DNA of 64,000 nt from Bacteriovoracaceae bacterium (GTDB lineage: Bacteria > Bdellovibrionota > Bacteriovoracia > Bacteriovoracales > Bacteriovoracaceae), in NCBI GenBank assembly GCA_947377285.1, contig CANCFT010000006.1, positions 1 to 64,000 of the forward strand. Direction: 5' to 3'. Numbering within the stretch: the first letter of the stretch is position 1; the number at the start of each line of letters is the position of its first letter. Positions 53,065 to 63,983 of the stretch are shown here, piece by piece. Position numbers and translations under genes: made by a program. The notes beneath the pieces are model-generated. The model searched no databases. It saw nothing but the letters and a program-made list of their open reading frames with translations, and was not told the origin of the DNA.

Positions 53065-55616
53065 TAGCTATCTACTCCATGGCATTGTTTGTATTTTTTA
53101 CCAGAGCCACAAGGACAAGGATCGTTGCGTCCTACTTTATTATTGCCTCTTTTAATGGCGAGATTTTCTTCTTTTTTTGTCTCTGCCTCTAATAAGTTTT
53201 TGTGGGCCTGAAGTTGAGCTTCTAACTCTTCAGAGTGCTTTCGTTGAAGTTCATCTATTTCTTCTTTTGTAAAAAGCCTAACAGTGAAAATATTTGTGAC
53301 GATTGATTTCTTCACTTCTCCTTTCATTGTTTCAAAAAGTCCAAATGACTCTTTTTTATATTCTGTCAGTGGGTCTTTTTGTGCATAAGCTCTTAGATTA
53401 ATCCCTTCTTTTATATGATCCATCTGGAGAAGGTGATCTTTCCAATGTTGATCAAATGCAGATAAGAGTATTTCTCGAATGGCATATTTCACTTGTTCAA
53501 CTTCATATTGTGCAAATTTTTGAGTCATTGTAGACTTCGCAATTTCTGCAAAATAATGCTCGATTTCTCCATCAAAAGTTTTGATACATTCTTGTAAGTT
53601 TATATTATATTCAGTGTTAAATGCATGATTGAAACCAGACTTCATTTCATTCCAATCCCAAGATTCAAGAGGGACTTTTTTATCTGGTCGATAGACATTT
53701 AAAAGCTCAAGAGCAACGTCTTCAACCATTTCACCAATAAATCCTAGATTGTCTGAATCATTTAAAATATCTCTTCTGATTTTATAAATAATTCGGCGTT
53801 GCTCGTTCATTACGTTGTCGTATTCAAGTAAATGTTTACGAATGTCAAAGTTATGGGCCTCTACTTTCTTTTGAGCCTTGGCAATAGCATTCGAAATCAT
53901 CTTATGCTCAATTGGTTCGTCTTCTTTCATCCCTAGTGTATTCATAAGGCCAGAAATTTTATCTGATCCAAAGATTCTCATTAAATCATCTTCTAGAGAT
54001 AAAAAGAATTTAGAAGTTCCTGGGTCACCTTGACGACCAGATCGACCGCGAAGCTGATTGTCGATTCTTCGCGATTCATGTCGTTCAGTTCCTAAAATAT
54101 AGAGTCCACCAAGATTTTTAGTCTCTTCACTAAGCTTAATATCTGTTCCACGTCCGGCCATGTTAGTGGCAATGGTGATAGATCCCTTTTGACCAGCATT
54201 TTTGATAATTTCTGCTTCTCGTTCATGTTGTTTTGCATTTAAAACTTCGTGAGGGACACCAGCTTTTTTTAATTCAGCAGAGAGTAATTCAGATGTTTCA
54301 ATTGCAATCGTACCAACTAAAACTGGTTGTCCTTTTTCATGAAGTGTTTTGATAAGCTCTACAACTGCTCTGTATTTAGCGGCGCGATTTTTATAGATAA
54401 TATCTGCTTGGTCATCTCTTCTTAATGGAAGATTTGTTGGAATGACAACAACATCGAGATTATAAATTTTTTGGAATTCTTCTGCTTCTGTGTCAGCTGT
54501 CCCGGTCATCCCAGAGAGTTTTTTATATAATTTAAAATAGTTTTGAAATGTAATCGAAGCAAGAGTTTGGTTTTCGGACTTGATATTTACGCCTTCTTTG
54601 GCTTCTACTGATTGATGAAGTCCATCTGACCAACGCGACCCTTCTTTTAATCTTCCTGTAAATTCATCAACGATAATAATTTGACCATCTCGATTAACAT
54701 AATCCACATCAATTTTAAAAAGGCTGTGGGCCTTTAGCGATTGGTTTAAATGGTGAAGTAAATTTGAATGTTCAACATTAAAAAGATTATCTATTTTAGT
54801 GAGTTCTTGAACTTTGATAATACCATCATCAGTAAACATTGCCGATCGCGCTTTTTCATCAACAGTATAATGAATATCTTTTTTCAACTGAGGGATTATA
54901 TCATTAGCGACATAATATAGAGAAGCATCTCCTTCACTTGGTCCAGAAATAAGCAGGGGAGTTCTCGCTTCATCAATTAAAATAGAGTCAACTTCATCTA
55001 CAATACAGAAATGGTGATCTCTTTGAACATATTCCTCAAGAGAAAATTTCATATTATCTCTAAGATAATCGAATGCAAATTCGTTATTTGTTCCGTAAGT
55101 TATGTCAGCGTTATAGGCTACTTGTCTTTCTTCATCACTGATTTGAGAAAGAATACAACCGACACTCAATCCTAACCAATTATAGAGTACACCCATTTCT
55201 GCAGCATCTCTTTTTGCTAAGTAATCATTGACCGTAACAACATGAGCTCCGCGTCCTTCAAGGGCCACTAAATAAAGGGGAAGTGTTGCTGTTAGAGTTT
55301 TACCTTCTCCCGTTTTCATTTCGGCAATTGAAGCATTAAAAAGGGAGACACCTCCCATTAATTGCACATCAAAATGTCTCATTCCTAAAACTCTTTTTGA
55401 GGCTTCTCTGATCGTTGCAAAAGCTTCTGGAAGAAGTTCAACGGGAGCTTTACCTTCAGCTAATAGTTTTTTTAATTTTGGAGTTTGATTTTTTAATTCC
55501 TCATCGCTCATTTTTTGCATTGAAGTTTCAAGTGCATTAATTTGTTCAACAAAAGGTTTTAACTTTTTTAAATCGCGGTCGTACTTAGTTCCAAAAATCA
55601 GTTGTAAGGGGTTCAT
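53064..55616 (-). CDS. secA: preprotein translocase ATPase SecA
   Basis: 850 residues with the full SecA architecture: the Walker A region MKTGEGKTLTATLPL, the DEVDSILIDEARTPLLISG Walker B region, TNMAGRGTDIKL, and a C-terminal zinc-binding SEC-C motif (CPCGSGKKYKQCHG). It drives Sec-dependent protein export. AGGAG lies about 9 nt before the ATG. It lies 43 bp downstream of the M23 peptidase gene, and two coupled genes follow. Confidence 0.98.
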   Translation of the reverse strand: MNPLQLIFGTKYDRDLKKLKPFVEQINALETSMQKMSDEELKNQTPKLKKLLAEGKAPVELLPEAFATIREASKRVLGMRHFDVQLMGGVSLFNASIAEMKTGEGKTLTATLPLYLVALEGRGAHVVTVNDYLAKRDAAEMGVLYNWLGLSVGCILSQISDEERQVAYNADITYGTNNEFAFDYLRDNMKFSLEEYVQRDHHFCIVDEVDSILIDEARTPLLISGPSEGDASLYYVANDIIPQLKKDIHYTVDEKARSAMFTDDGIIKVQELTKIDNLFNVEHSNLLHHLNQSLKAHSLFKIDVDYVNRDGQIIIVDEFTGRLKEGSRWSDGLHQSVEAKEGVNIKSENQTLASITFQNYFKLYKKLSGMTGTADTEAEEFQKIYNLDVVVIPTNLPLRRDDQADIIYKNRAAKYRAVVELIKTLHEKGQPVLVGTIAIETSELLSAELKKAGVPHEVLNAKQHEREAEIIKNAGQKGSITIATNMAGRGTDIKLSEETKNLGGLYILGTERHESRRIDNQLRGRSGRQGDPGTSKFFLSLEDDLMRIFGSDKISGLMNTLGMKEDEPIEHKMISNAIAKAQKKVEAHNFDIRKHLLEYDNVMNEQRRIIYKIRRDILNDSDNLGFIGEMVEDVALELLNVYRPDKKVPLESWDWNEMKSGFNHAFNTEYNINLQECIKTFDGEIEHYFAEIAKSTMTQKFAQYEVEQVKYAIREILLSAFDQHWKDHLLQMDHIKEGINLRAYAQKDPLTEYKKESFGLFETMKGEVKKSIVTNIFTVRLFTKEEIDELQRKHSEELEAQLQAHKNLLEAETKKEENLAIKRGNNKVGRNDPCPCGSGKKYKQCHGVDS

Positions 55617-55659
55617 AACAATTAGCTCCTAAAAATCTTTAACAAAATATTATAAATAA

Positions 55660-56778
55660 TTAATTGAGTACGTAATAAAGTGGATCAACTGGAGTGCCAT
55701 TCACTCTGACTTCATAGTGGACATGTGGCCCAGTTGAATATCCTGTATTTCCCACAGTGGCAATTTTGTCGCCGCGAGAAACTTTTTGCCCTTTTTTAAC
55801 TGACACCGACGACGCATGACCAAAAATAGTTTCTACGCCATAGCCGTGGTCTATTTGCACAAAATTACCAAATCCAGGTTTGGCCCCAGAAAAAGTAATA
55901 ATTCCATCTGCAGGTGCGACAATAGGAGTTCCAATTGCTGCTCCAATATCAAGTCCTTCATGCATTTTAATTCTTCCAGCATATGGACTCATTCTTGGAC
56001 CATAACTTGAAGTTAAATGACCATTTGTTGGCATCAGTGTTGGCGTTGAGTGGAGAAAAGATTCTTTATCTAATAAATGCTGATCTAATTCGTGAATATG
56101 AACTTCAACTTCTTTTAAGAATCCTAGGACAACTTCGTATTTAAAATCAAATTCTGCATAGAGTGGGGCCATTGATAAGCTTTGGCGAGTCAAATATGAC
56201 CATTCTTTTGTGTAGCTAATATCATTTCCATTACCGAAAGAATTGGCAATTTTTTCTTCATAGAGTTTTTTTGTATCAAGGTATTTTTTATCATCTTCAA
56301 ATTGAACTAATTTTTCAGATGCTTTTTTTGGAATTGGTTTAAAGGCTTTGATCATTGAGCCTGGCGCATATTCACGATCAGGTTCTGGGATAGCGTTTGA
56401 TTGCATTTTAGATGTCATTGGTGAGCTATCAATTCTAGAGCCTGTATCTACTGTCGTCGGACGAATTGCTTCAAGACCTGTAATTGATCTTAATTTTCTT
56501 TCAAAGACATTGATTCTCTCTAAATCTTCAGTGATTGAATTCAACTTCATTTGGAATAACTGAACTTGTTCTTTTAATTGTCTATTTTCTACAAGCAAAT
56601 GTTTATTTTCATAAACTTGGCTTAAAACATTCCAATAGTCGTATGTTAAAATTCCTAAAAGTATAACGAATGTAATAAATAAAAATATTAAACTTTTAAA
56701 AAGGAGTCGTGGGATTTTGATAGACCGAACTTCTTTATTTTTTTCAGGAATGATCATCAATGTATAATAGCGATCCAA
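55660..56778 (-). CDS. M23-family (LytM-type) peptidoglycan peptidase, membrane-anchored
   Basis: 372 residues starting with TTG at 56778, supported by GGAG 7 nt upstream and by the conserved YYTLMIIPE start common in this family. A single transmembrane helix (about 28-50) and a coiled coil (50-100) lead to a C-terminal LytM domain with HEGLD and HVHYE zinc-binding motifs and GxxxGTPVDPLYY. Both metal motifs are intact, so an active endopeptidase is likely. The resemblance to predicted division-associated M23 proteins is by architecture only. Confidence 0.92.
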   Translation of the reverse strand: MDRYYTLMIIPEKNKEVRSIKIPRLLFKSLIFLFITFVILLGILTYDYWNVLSQVYENKHLLVENRQLKEQVQLFQMKLNSITEDLERINVFERKLRSITGLEAIRPTTVDTGSRIDSSPMTSKMQSNAIPEPDREYAPGSMIKAFKPIPKKASEKLVQFEDDKKYLDTKKLYEEKIANSFGNGNDISYTKEWSYLTRQSLSMAPLYAEFDFKYEVVLGFLKEVEVHIHELDQHLLDKESFLHSTPTLMPTNGHLTSSYGPRMSPYAGRIKMHEGLDIGAAIGTPIVAPADGIITFSGAKPGFGNFVQIDHGYGVETIFGHASSVSVKKGQKVSRGDKIATVGNTGYSTGPHVHYEVRVNGTPVDPLYYVLN

Positions 56779-56866
56779 TGGGTGTCTCCATTTTGGTATA
56801 AGTTATGACAAAATAACTAAAGCTTTAAGCTAAATTGTAGTTATCTTAGGGGGGTTATGGCAATAA

Positions 56867-57610
56867 TTATTGTGCAATAATTAAAATTGCAGTGATGTTG
56901 TCTTGTCCGCCATTTTCATTGGCCTGGGATATCAGCCCAGAGATGACTAAATCAGCGTCGTTTTGTGTTGCCGCTATTGGGTTGGGAATGATTTTATTGA
57001 TCAAAAAAACAATATCTTCATCACTGACTTTTCCATGCAGTCCATCAGAACAACAAAGGAAAATATCGCCCCTATTAACTTTATAGACAAAGACGTCAAC
57101 TTCTACATTTTCTTCGAATCCAACGGTGCGAACGAGTACATTTTTTTGTGGATCTCTTGCCGCTTGTTCTCGGTCATAAACCCCATAATTTAGTTTTTCT
57201 TGGACAAGTGAATGGTCTTTTGAAAGTTGATAAATTCTTTTTTGGTTTACAAGGTAGGCCCTAGAGTCTCCGACGTTTCCAATATAGATATTTTGTCCCT
57301 TAAAGAAAAAGCAAACAATTGTTGTGCCCATTCCAACTAATTCAGGGTGAGTTTCTCCGAAATTTTTGATGCTCCGGTTAGATTCTTTAATCGAACCGAT
57401 AATGAGAGGAATTGGCTCCATATCTATATTTTTTTCAACATATTTGGGGAGAATATCAACTGCCATCTGCGAAGCGATATCTCCACCATTATGGCCACCC
57501 ATTCCATCGGCCACAACATAAAGTTTACTTTCGGGCCCAATAAAAAATGAATCTTGGTTTGTTTTTCGTTTTTTACCAATATCAGTATTGCCTGAGGCAA
57601 TTAGTCCCAT
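56867..57610 (-). CDS. PP2C-type serine/threonine phosphatase
   Basis: 247 residues with all PP2C motifs: NQDSF, VADGMGGHNGGD, GNVGDSRAYL, CSDGLHG and the final GGQDNIT. It is a metal-dependent cytoplasmic protein phosphatase of the Stp/PrpC kind. GGTGG is about 7 nt before the ATG. It is divergently placed 196 bp from prkA, so it may oppose PrkA or another kinase; that pairing is inference. Confidence 0.95.
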   Translation of the reverse strand: MGLIASGNTDIGKKRKTNQDSFFIGPESKLYVVADGMGGHNGGDIASQMAVDILPKYVEKNIDMEPIPLIIGSIKESNRSIKNFGETHPELVGMGTTIVCFFFKGQNIYIGNVGDSRAYLVNQKRIYQLSKDHSLVQEKLNYGVYDREQAARDPQKNVLVRTVGFEENVEVDVFVYKVNRGDIFLCCSDGLHGKVSDEDIVFLINKIIPNPIAATQNDADLVISGLISQANENGGQDNITAILIIAQ

Positions 57611-57806
57611 TTTAATCCACCGTTTTAAAGATAAAATTTTAGTTATTTTATTATTTAAATATTCTCAAGGCCTGATTAATTTTTGTCAACCATGACTTTT
57701 TACCAATTGAAATGAACTTTTTTGCTCAGGTTTATAGTTTTAGGAAATACTTTAATTTTATGCCATAATTAAATTAAGTTAGCTCTATAAATTGTGAGGG
57801 GGATAA

Positions 57807-59864
57807 ATGTCGAAGTTAGATATTAATAAATTCATGGATGAGAATTATAAAATTTCAGATTTCTCTCATCTTCATTGGACAGGTACTTTTCAAGAATATC
57901 TCGATCTTGTTACCGAAAATCCTCGCATTACGAGAAATGCTTTTCAGCGAGTTCACGATATGATTATGACGTACGGAGCGACAAATTATACGGAATATAA
58001 AAAAGAAGTTTTACGCTATCATTTTTTTGATGATCCTATCCAAAATGGTAAAGACGCAGTATTTGGGATTGATGTTCACTTGATGAAGTTAGTAAACTTT
58101 TTTAAGTCTGCGGCCGCTGGTTATGGAACTGAAAAACGTGTTTTACTTTTGCACGGGCCTGTTGGTTCAGCAAAATCATCCATTTCGAGAATGATTAAAA
58201 AAGGATTAGAGCATTACTCTAAAACCGATCAAGGAGCCCTTTATACTTTTGAATGGTTTGATGATCATGAGTCAGATATTTTAGGTGGGCAAAAAATCTT
58301 TCCTTCTCCAATGCATGAAGAGCCATTAAAACTACTTCCTATCGATGTGAGAAAAGCATTCTTAGAAGAAATTAATAAAGGTAAAAAGGACGGATATAAA
58401 GTTAATATTAAAGCAGAAGTCTGTCCAGCTGATCGCTATATTTTAGGTGCTTACTTAAAAAAATATAATGGCGATTGGAAAAAAGTTTTAAGCCATGTTC
58501 GAGTAAAAAGATTATTGCTGTCGGAAAAAGACCGCATAGGGATTGGTACATTCCAACCAAAAGATGAGAAAAATCAAGATTCAACTGAATTAACTGGGGA
58601 TATTAACTATAGAAAAATTGCTCAGTATGGATCTGACTCAGATCCACGCGCATTCAATTTTGATGGTGAATTTAATATTGCCAACCGTGGTATTGTTGAA
58701 TTTATTGAAATGCTTAAATTAGACGTCGCTTTTCTTTACGATCTTTTAGGTGCTTCTCAAGAACAATCAATTAAGCCAAAGAAATTTGCTCAAACTGATA
58801 TTGATGAAGTTATTTTAGGCCATACAAATGAGCCTGAATTTAGAAAACTTCAGTCAAATGAATTCATGGAAGCTCTTCGCGATAGAACAGTTAAGATTGA
58901 TGTTCCTTATATAACTAGACTTGATCAAGAAGTTAAAATTTATATGAAGGATTTTAATTCTGAGCGCATTCCTCACGTTCATATTGCTCCTCATACTATA
59001 GAGATGGCCGCCACTTGGTCAGTCCTCACTCGATTGGAAGAACCAAAAAAATCAGATCTTACGAAATTACAAAAATTAAAATTATATAATGGAAAAACTC
59101 TTCCGGGTTATAATGAAGATAATGTAAAAGAATTAAGAAAAGAGGCAATTCGCGAAGGCTTAGAAGGTATTTCTCCACGTTATATTCAAGATAAACTTTC
59201 TAACTCTCTAGTTAAAAATGGTCACGTTGGGTGTTTGAATCCATTCATGGTTTTTAATGAACTTGAATCGGGTTTAAAACATCATGGACTTATTAATTCA
59301 CCTGAGCAACTTGATCATTACCGAGAAATGTTGGCCATTGCGCGCCAAGAGTATGAAGATATTGTGAAAAATGATGTTCAAAAAGCAATCTCTGTTGATG
59401 AGTCTGCAATTCAAACTTTATGTGCAAACTATATTGATAACGTAAAAGCCTATACTCAAAAAGAAAAAATACGCAATAAATACTCTAATAAACTAGAGGA
59501 TTCTGATGAAAGATTCATGAGAAGTATCGAAGAAAAAATTGATATTCCAGAATCGAGAAAAGAAGATTTCCGTAGAGAAATTATGAATTATATCGGGGCT
59601 CTCGCCATAGAAGGAAAAGTTTTTGATTATAAAATGAATGAAAGACTTCACAGAGCTCTTGAATTAAAACTTTTTGAAGACCAAAAAGATTCAATTAAAT
59701 TGACCACTATTATTTCTAAAGTTGTCGATAAAGAAACTCAAGAAAAAATTGATGTAGTAAAATCACGCTTAATTAAAAATCATGGCTATTGCGAAATTTG
59801 TGCGACTGATGCACTTAATTTCGTAGCTTCGATTTTTGCTAAAGGTGATTCAGCTAAATCATAA
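57807..59864 (+). CDS. prkA: PrkA serine protein kinase (AAA+ type)
   Basis: 685 residues, slightly longer than E. coli YeaG/PrkA. It has the AAA+ P-loop GPVGSAKS (117-124), an extended C-terminal PrkA domain and the tail segment CEICATDAL. In E. coli and Bacillus PrkA functions with YeaH and SpoVR/YcgB in stress and stationary-phase or sporulation responses. A very strong GAGGGGG precedes the ATG. It is the first gene of the operon prkA-yeaH-spoVR. Confidence 0.96.
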   Translation: MSKLDINKFMDENYKISDFSHLHWTGTFQEYLDLVTENPRITRNAFQRVHDMIMTYGATNYTEYKKEVLRYHFFDDPIQNGKDAVFGIDVHLMKLVNFFKSAAAGYGTEKRVLLLHGPVGSAKSSISRMIKKGLEHYSKTDQGALYTFEWFDDHESDILGGQKIFPSPMHEEPLKLLPIDVRKAFLEEINKGKKDGYKVNIKAEVCPADRYILGAYLKKYNGDWKKVLSHVRVKRLLLSEKDRIGIGTFQPKDEKNQDSTELTGDINYRKIAQYGSDSDPRAFNFDGEFNIANRGIVEFIEMLKLDVAFLYDLLGASQEQSIKPKKFAQTDIDEVILGHTNEPEFRKLQSNEFMEALRDRTVKIDVPYITRLDQEVKIYMKDFNSERIPHVHIAPHTIEMAATWSVLTRLEEPKKSDLTKLQKLKLYNGKTLPGYNEDNVKELRKEAIREGLEGISPRYIQDKLSNSLVKNGHVGCLNPFMVFNELESGLKHHGLINSPEQLDHYREMLAIARQEYEDIVKNDVQKAISVDESAIQTLCANYIDNVKAYTQKEKIRNKYSNKLEDSDERFMRSIEEKIDIPESRKEDFRREIMNYIGALAIEGKVFDYKMNERLHRALELKLFEDQKDSIKLTTIISKVVDKETQEKIDVVKSRLIKNHGYCEICATDALNFVASIFAKGDSAKS

Positions 59865-59889
59865 AAGACTATCAAGGGCGAGAATAAGA

Positions 59890-61008
59890 ATGGATCATCC
59901 AATTAAACGAGACCATGCACGCTTTAGAAAAATTGTTAAAGGTCGCATAAGAGATAATCTTCGTAAATATGTTTCCAAAGGTGAAATGCCATCACCCAAA
60001 GGTGATGGCACCTTTAAAATTCCGATGCCTTCTATTGATACTCCAAGATTTAAATTTGGAGATCGCAATCAAGGTGGAATGGGTCAAGGCGAGGGGGCCG
60101 AGGGCGATCCAGTTGATGGCGGCAAAGATGGCGAAGGACCTGGAAACGGTAAAGAAGTTGGAAACTCAGCAGGTAATAAAGAATTAGAAGTAGATTTAAG
60201 CCTAGAAGAATTAGCAAGTATCCTGGGGGAAGAATTGGCATTGCCAAAGATAGAACCCAAAGGAAAGAAGGCCATGCCTTCAGTCACTAACAAATACACT
60301 TCCATTGGTATGACAGGGCCGAACTCTCTAAAGCATTTTAAACGTACATACCGAGAAGCAATGAAGCGCCAAATTGCTTCTGGATCATATGATTTTCTCG
60401 ATCCGAGAGTCATTCCTATAAAAAGAGATTTTAGATACCGGGCCAGTGATGCCAAAGTTGAATTTGAAAATTCAGCTGTTGTTATTTATATGATGGATGT
60501 CTCAGGATCAATGGGTGATGAGCAAAAAGAGATTGTTCGCACCGAGAGTTTTTGGATAAATCTATGGCTTAAAAGTCAGTATAAAGACATTGAAGTCCGT
60601 TATATTATCCATGATGCAACTGCCAAAGAAGTTGATGAAGAGACTTTTTTTAAAACGCGTGAAAGTGGGGGAACTCTTATTTCAAGTGCACTTAAACTTT
60701 GCCGCGAAATAATTCAAACTGACTACGATCCATCAGAGTGGAATATTTACCCATTCCATTTTTCTGATGGAGACAATTGGTCTGCAGATGATACGAAATT
60801 ATGTCTTGAAATCCTAGATCAGGATCTGCTACCTGCTTCAAATGTTTTTTGTTACGGACAAGTTGAAAGCCGCTATGGTTCGGGGCAATTTTATAAAGAC
60901 CTAGTCACTCGTTATGGTGAAGATGATGACAAAGTTATTTTAAGTAAAATAAAAAATAAAGAAGCAATCCTAGATTCAATCAAAGATTTTTTAGGGAAAG
61001 GAAAATAA
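59890..61008 (+). CDS. yeaH: YeaH/YhbH (DUF444) protein with von Willebrand-like domain
   Basis: 372 residues from the ATG at 59890; an in-frame start at 59836 would overlap prkA. A basic N-terminus ([17 protein letters not shown]) and a Gly-rich linker (60-95) precede a VWA-like domain with the metal-ion site [12 protein letters not shown]. It is the established partner of PrkA. The Gly/Glu-rich linker is longer and more repetitive than I would expect, but the core looks intact. SpoVR follows after 4 bp. Confidence 0.93.
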   Translation: MDHPIKRDHARFRKIVKGRIRDNLRKYVSKGEMPSPKGDGTFKIPMPSIDTPRFKFGDRNQGGMGQGEGAEGDPVDGGKDGEGPGNGKEVGNSAGNKELEVDLSLEELASILGEELALPKIEPKGKKAMPSVTNKYTSIGMTGPNSLKHFKRTYREAMKRQIASGSYDFLDPRVIPIKRDFRYRASDAKVEFENSAVVIYMMDVSGSMGDEQKEIVRTESFWINLWLKSQYKDIEVRYIIHDATAKEVDEETFFKTRESGGTLISSALKLCREIIQTDYDPSEWNIYPFHFSDGDNWSADDTKLCLEILDQDLLPASNVFCYGQVESRYGSGQFYKDLVTRYGEDDDKVILSKIKNKEAILDSIKDFLGKGK

Positions 61009-61012
61009 ACTT

Positions 61013-62518
61013 ATGAGCGGAAGAACTAAACCACTTGAAGGTGAGCTGCTAAGAATTCGAGATGAAATTCATGGTTATGCTCTAGAGTTTGGTCTTGATT
61101 TTCATCCTGTAAGATTTGAAGTATGCGATTACGATACAATTAATATTTTAGCGGCCCAAGGTGGATTTCCAAATCGATATCCTCATTGGCGCTTTGGAAT
61201 GGATTATGACCAGCTCTCAAAAGGCTATGCTTATGGACTCCAAAAGATTTATGAAATGGTTATCAACACTAACCCATGTTACGCCTATTTATTAAATGCA
61301 AATCATATAGTTGATCAAAAAATAGTTATGGCCCATGTTTATGGTCATGCAGATTTTTTTAAAAATAATGCATGGTTTTCAAATACCGACAGAAACATGA
61401 TGGCAGTCATGGCCAATCATGGAACTAAAATACGTCGATACATGGAGCGTCTTGGACAAAATAAAGTTGAAGAATTTATTGACCGAGTTCTCTCTATTGA
61501 AAACTTAATTGATGTTGGTGTCTTGTTTGAAACACAAGAGTTAAGAAGACTCAGCGATGAAAGAATGAAAAAAGCGGCCAGCGAAATAGCCAATGAAGCA
61601 GATGAGCGCTCAACTGCTTTAAAATCTTTTATGAGAGTTAAAGAACGAAGCGGTAAACTAGCAGAAGAACAAGTGGCCAAAGAGCGAGAAGGCGCCGATC
61701 TGCGAGATAAAAAAATCAATACTCCACGTGATGTGATGTTTTATCTTTTAGAAAATGCTCCCTTAGAAGAATGGGAATCTGATATTCTTGGTATATTAAG
61801 AGATGAAGCCTATTATTTTCTTCCTCAGCGTCTAACTAAAATTATGAATGAAGGTTGGGCAAGTTATTGGCATTCTCATATCATGACAAACCGTGCTCTA
61901 AAGGCTTCAGAAATAATCGATTATGCTGATCATCATGCCGGTGTAATGGCCATGAGTAAGCAAAACATTAATCCATATAAAATTGGAATTGAACTTTACC
62001 GTGATATTGAATTTCGATGGAATACTGGCCGATTTGGAAAAGATTACAATAATTGTGAAGACATGGTGACAAAACATAATTGGAACAAGGAACTTAATCT
62101 AGGACGTCAGAAAATATTTGAAGTGAGAAAGACTCACAATGATGTTAGTTTTATTGATGAATTTTTTACTGAAGAATTTTGTGAACGTCAGCAATTATTT
62201 ACTTATAAATACAATCCAAGAACTGGGCGAAGCGAAATTGAAACCAGAGATTTTCTAGAAATAAAAAATAAATTACTTTCTCAATTATCAAATTTTGGAT
62301 CCCCTGTGATTGAGGTGGAAAGCGGAAATTATCAAAATCGAGGTGAATTACTTCTTCGTCACAAGCATCTTGGTGTTGATCTTGATTTTGGTTATGCATC
62401 TGATACACTTCGAAATCTTTATGCATTATGGAAGCGTCCAGTAAATATTGTGAGCAAACAAGAAGAGCAAATTCTCACACTTAGTTTTGATGGCCGGGAA
62501 TTCAAACAAACCAAATAA
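61013..62518 (+). CDS. spoVR: SpoVR family protein
   Basis: 501 residues, close to E. coli YcgB. The SpoVR signature segments include GGFPNRYPHWRFG, the H..VYGHADFF region and NEGWASYWHSHIM. The function is unresolved; it acts genetically with PrkA and YeaH. It ends 7 bp from the convergent TPR-like gene. Confidence 0.95.
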   Translation: MSGRTKPLEGELLRIRDEIHGYALEFGLDFHPVRFEVCDYDTINILAAQGGFPNRYPHWRFGMDYDQLSKGYAYGLQKIYEMVINTNPCYAYLLNANHIVDQKIVMAHVYGHADFFKNNAWFSNTDRNMMAVMANHGTKIRRYMERLGQNKVEEFIDRVLSIENLIDVGVLFETQELRRLSDERMKKAASEIANEADERSTALKSFMRVKERSGKLAEEQVAKEREGADLRDKKINTPRDVMFYLLENAPLEEWESDILGILRDEAYYFLPQRLTKIMNEGWASYWHSHIMTNRALKASEIIDYADHHAGVMAMSKQNINPYKIGIELYRDIEFRWNTGRFGKDYNNCEDMVTKHNWNKELNLGRQKIFEVRKTHNDVSFIDEFFTEEFCERQQLFTYKYNPRTGRSEIETRDFLEIKNKLLSQLSNFGSPVIEVESGNYQNRGELLLRHKHLGVDLDFGYASDTLRNLYALWKRPVNIVSKQEEQILTLSFDGREFKQTK

Positions 62519-62525
62519 TGATTGG

Positions 62526-63983
62526 TTATTTATTATTTCTTAAAAGTTGAATTCCTGATCCGTCTAGCTCTTCAATATCTTTTTGATCAATATTGACTGA
62601 TTCTTTGAGAGGATTAATTTCTTTTTTTAATTTAAGTGAATCGAGTGTCATCTCTTTATCTATAAAAATATCATCTTCTCTTTTAATGGTTTTTCCAAGG
62701 TTTTCCCACTGAAGAGATTGTAAAGCTAGCCAACAACTAAAGCCATCAAATGATTTACAACCAAAATCGTTGGCCTCTTCAATTTTTCTTTTATCAAAAT
62801 GATTATCTTTTTCACCCATTATTAATGAAATATAACTGTCCATAATACTGACTTCTAATGGTGGTTTGTGTTGAAAATCAATTTTTAGAAGTGTGATTTC
62901 TCTTTCTGCTTCAATAAATTTTTTGTCTCTTATTAAAAAAGCAATTTTTACTGCTCTTTTATTTCTAGAATCAAGATCTTTATTAATATTATTATTAAGC
63001 ATACTAATACCATCGCTCCATTGATTCAGTAACCAAGCGAGGGGAATTGAGCGTTCGATCGAGTTAGTAGAGTCTTGTTTTTTTTGTAATGCTAATTTGA
63101 AATGACCAAAGGCCAATTCATATTCTTTTTTTTGTAGGTTTATACTTCCCTTTATATTTTCGGCATTGGCCGAATCAATATCATCTATAAATGCAAGGGC
63201 TTTTTGAATATTCTCTGGATTTTTTGATCTCAAATACATAAAGGCTACAATTTCTCTTAACCTTTTTGATTGATACGAACTTTCTGGTAAAATTGATATT
63301 AGAGAGAGAAACTCTTTTTCTTGATTTAAATACAGACCGGATTTTAGCCACAGTCTTGTCATTTCATCATCTGAAACTAAATTTACTGAATCATAAAAAA
63401 GATTTTGTCTAATTCCATTTTGATCGTTTAGATTTAATTTAATCATAGTATCTAGCCAGTAAGCTTCATTTTTAGAAGTTTTCATTGAATATTGCAGGCA
63501 ATTTTCGCTTTCATTTTTAAGAGATTTACGGTCTTTTGTGGCCATATAATTAATTAATTTAAGAAGACATACTTGTGGGTAAGAGGAGTCATTAAAATAT
63601 TTTTTATCACTTAAGTGACTTAGGGATTGATTAAAATTTCCTTCAATAAAGTCTATAATCGCAAGGTATCTTTCTTTGACGAAAAAGAGCTTACTTTTAC
63701 TATTGCTAATCCGATTTAAATAAAATCGAGCAATGCGAAGATCCCCACTTATTAATTTGTATTTGGCCCGAATCAAGCTATCTATATCTGAACCTCTCGT
63801 GAACGATTCGTTTTGGAGTTGAGCTTCAACTCCGGCGGATTCACCGTATTCATCATCATCGAACCAAATTTCTTTTAGATTAGCGTTTGAAACAAATTCA
63901 TTGATTTCTGCGAACCCAGAATTTGTTAGAAGGAATAAACCCACTATTACGGTCAGGATATATTTATTAAGTATGCAATTCAT
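62526..63983 (-). CDS. exported TPR-like repeat protein (485 aa)
   Basis: A signal peptide (about 1-26) precedes a long helical solenoid of tetratricopeptide-like repeats (for example KYKLISGDLRIARFYLN and ENIKGSINLQKKEYELAFGHFKLAL). A C-terminal acidic tail ends near LLRNNK. It has several cysteines in the middle. No enzymatic motif is visible. I prefer the ATG at 63983; a TTG at 63989 is also possible, and the window ends 17 bases beyond the ATG so the promoter is not visible. It is probably an envelope scaffold. Confidence 0.78.
   Translation of the reverse strand: MNCILNKYILTVIVGLFLLTNSGFAEINEFVSNANLKEIWFDDDEYGESAGVEAQLQNESFTRGSDIDSLIRAKYKLISGDLRIARFYLNRISNSKSKLFFVKERYLAIIDFIEGNFNQSLSHLSDKKYFNDSSYPQVCLLKLINYMATKDRKSLKNESENCLQYSMKTSKNEAYWLDTMIKLNLNDQNGIRQNLFYDSVNLVSDDEMTRLWLKSGLYLNQEKEFLSLISILPESSYQSKRLREIVAFMYLRSKNPENIQKALAFIDDIDSANAENIKGSINLQKKEYELAFGHFKLALQKKQDSTNSIERSIPLAWLLNQWSDGISMLNNNINKDLDSRNKRAVKIAFLIRDKKFIEAEREITLLKIDFQHKPPLEVSIMDSYISLIMGEKDNHFDKRKIEEANDFGCKSFDGFSCWLALQSLQWENLGKTIKREDDIFIDKEMTLDSLKLKKEINPLKESVNIDQKDIEELDGSGIQLLRNNK

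Noticed and set aside
60050-60455. Open minus-strand frames inside yeaH
   Set aside because: They are antisense to the Gly/Glu-rich linker, and their Pro/Ser/Leu composition is what reversed low-complexity codons give.
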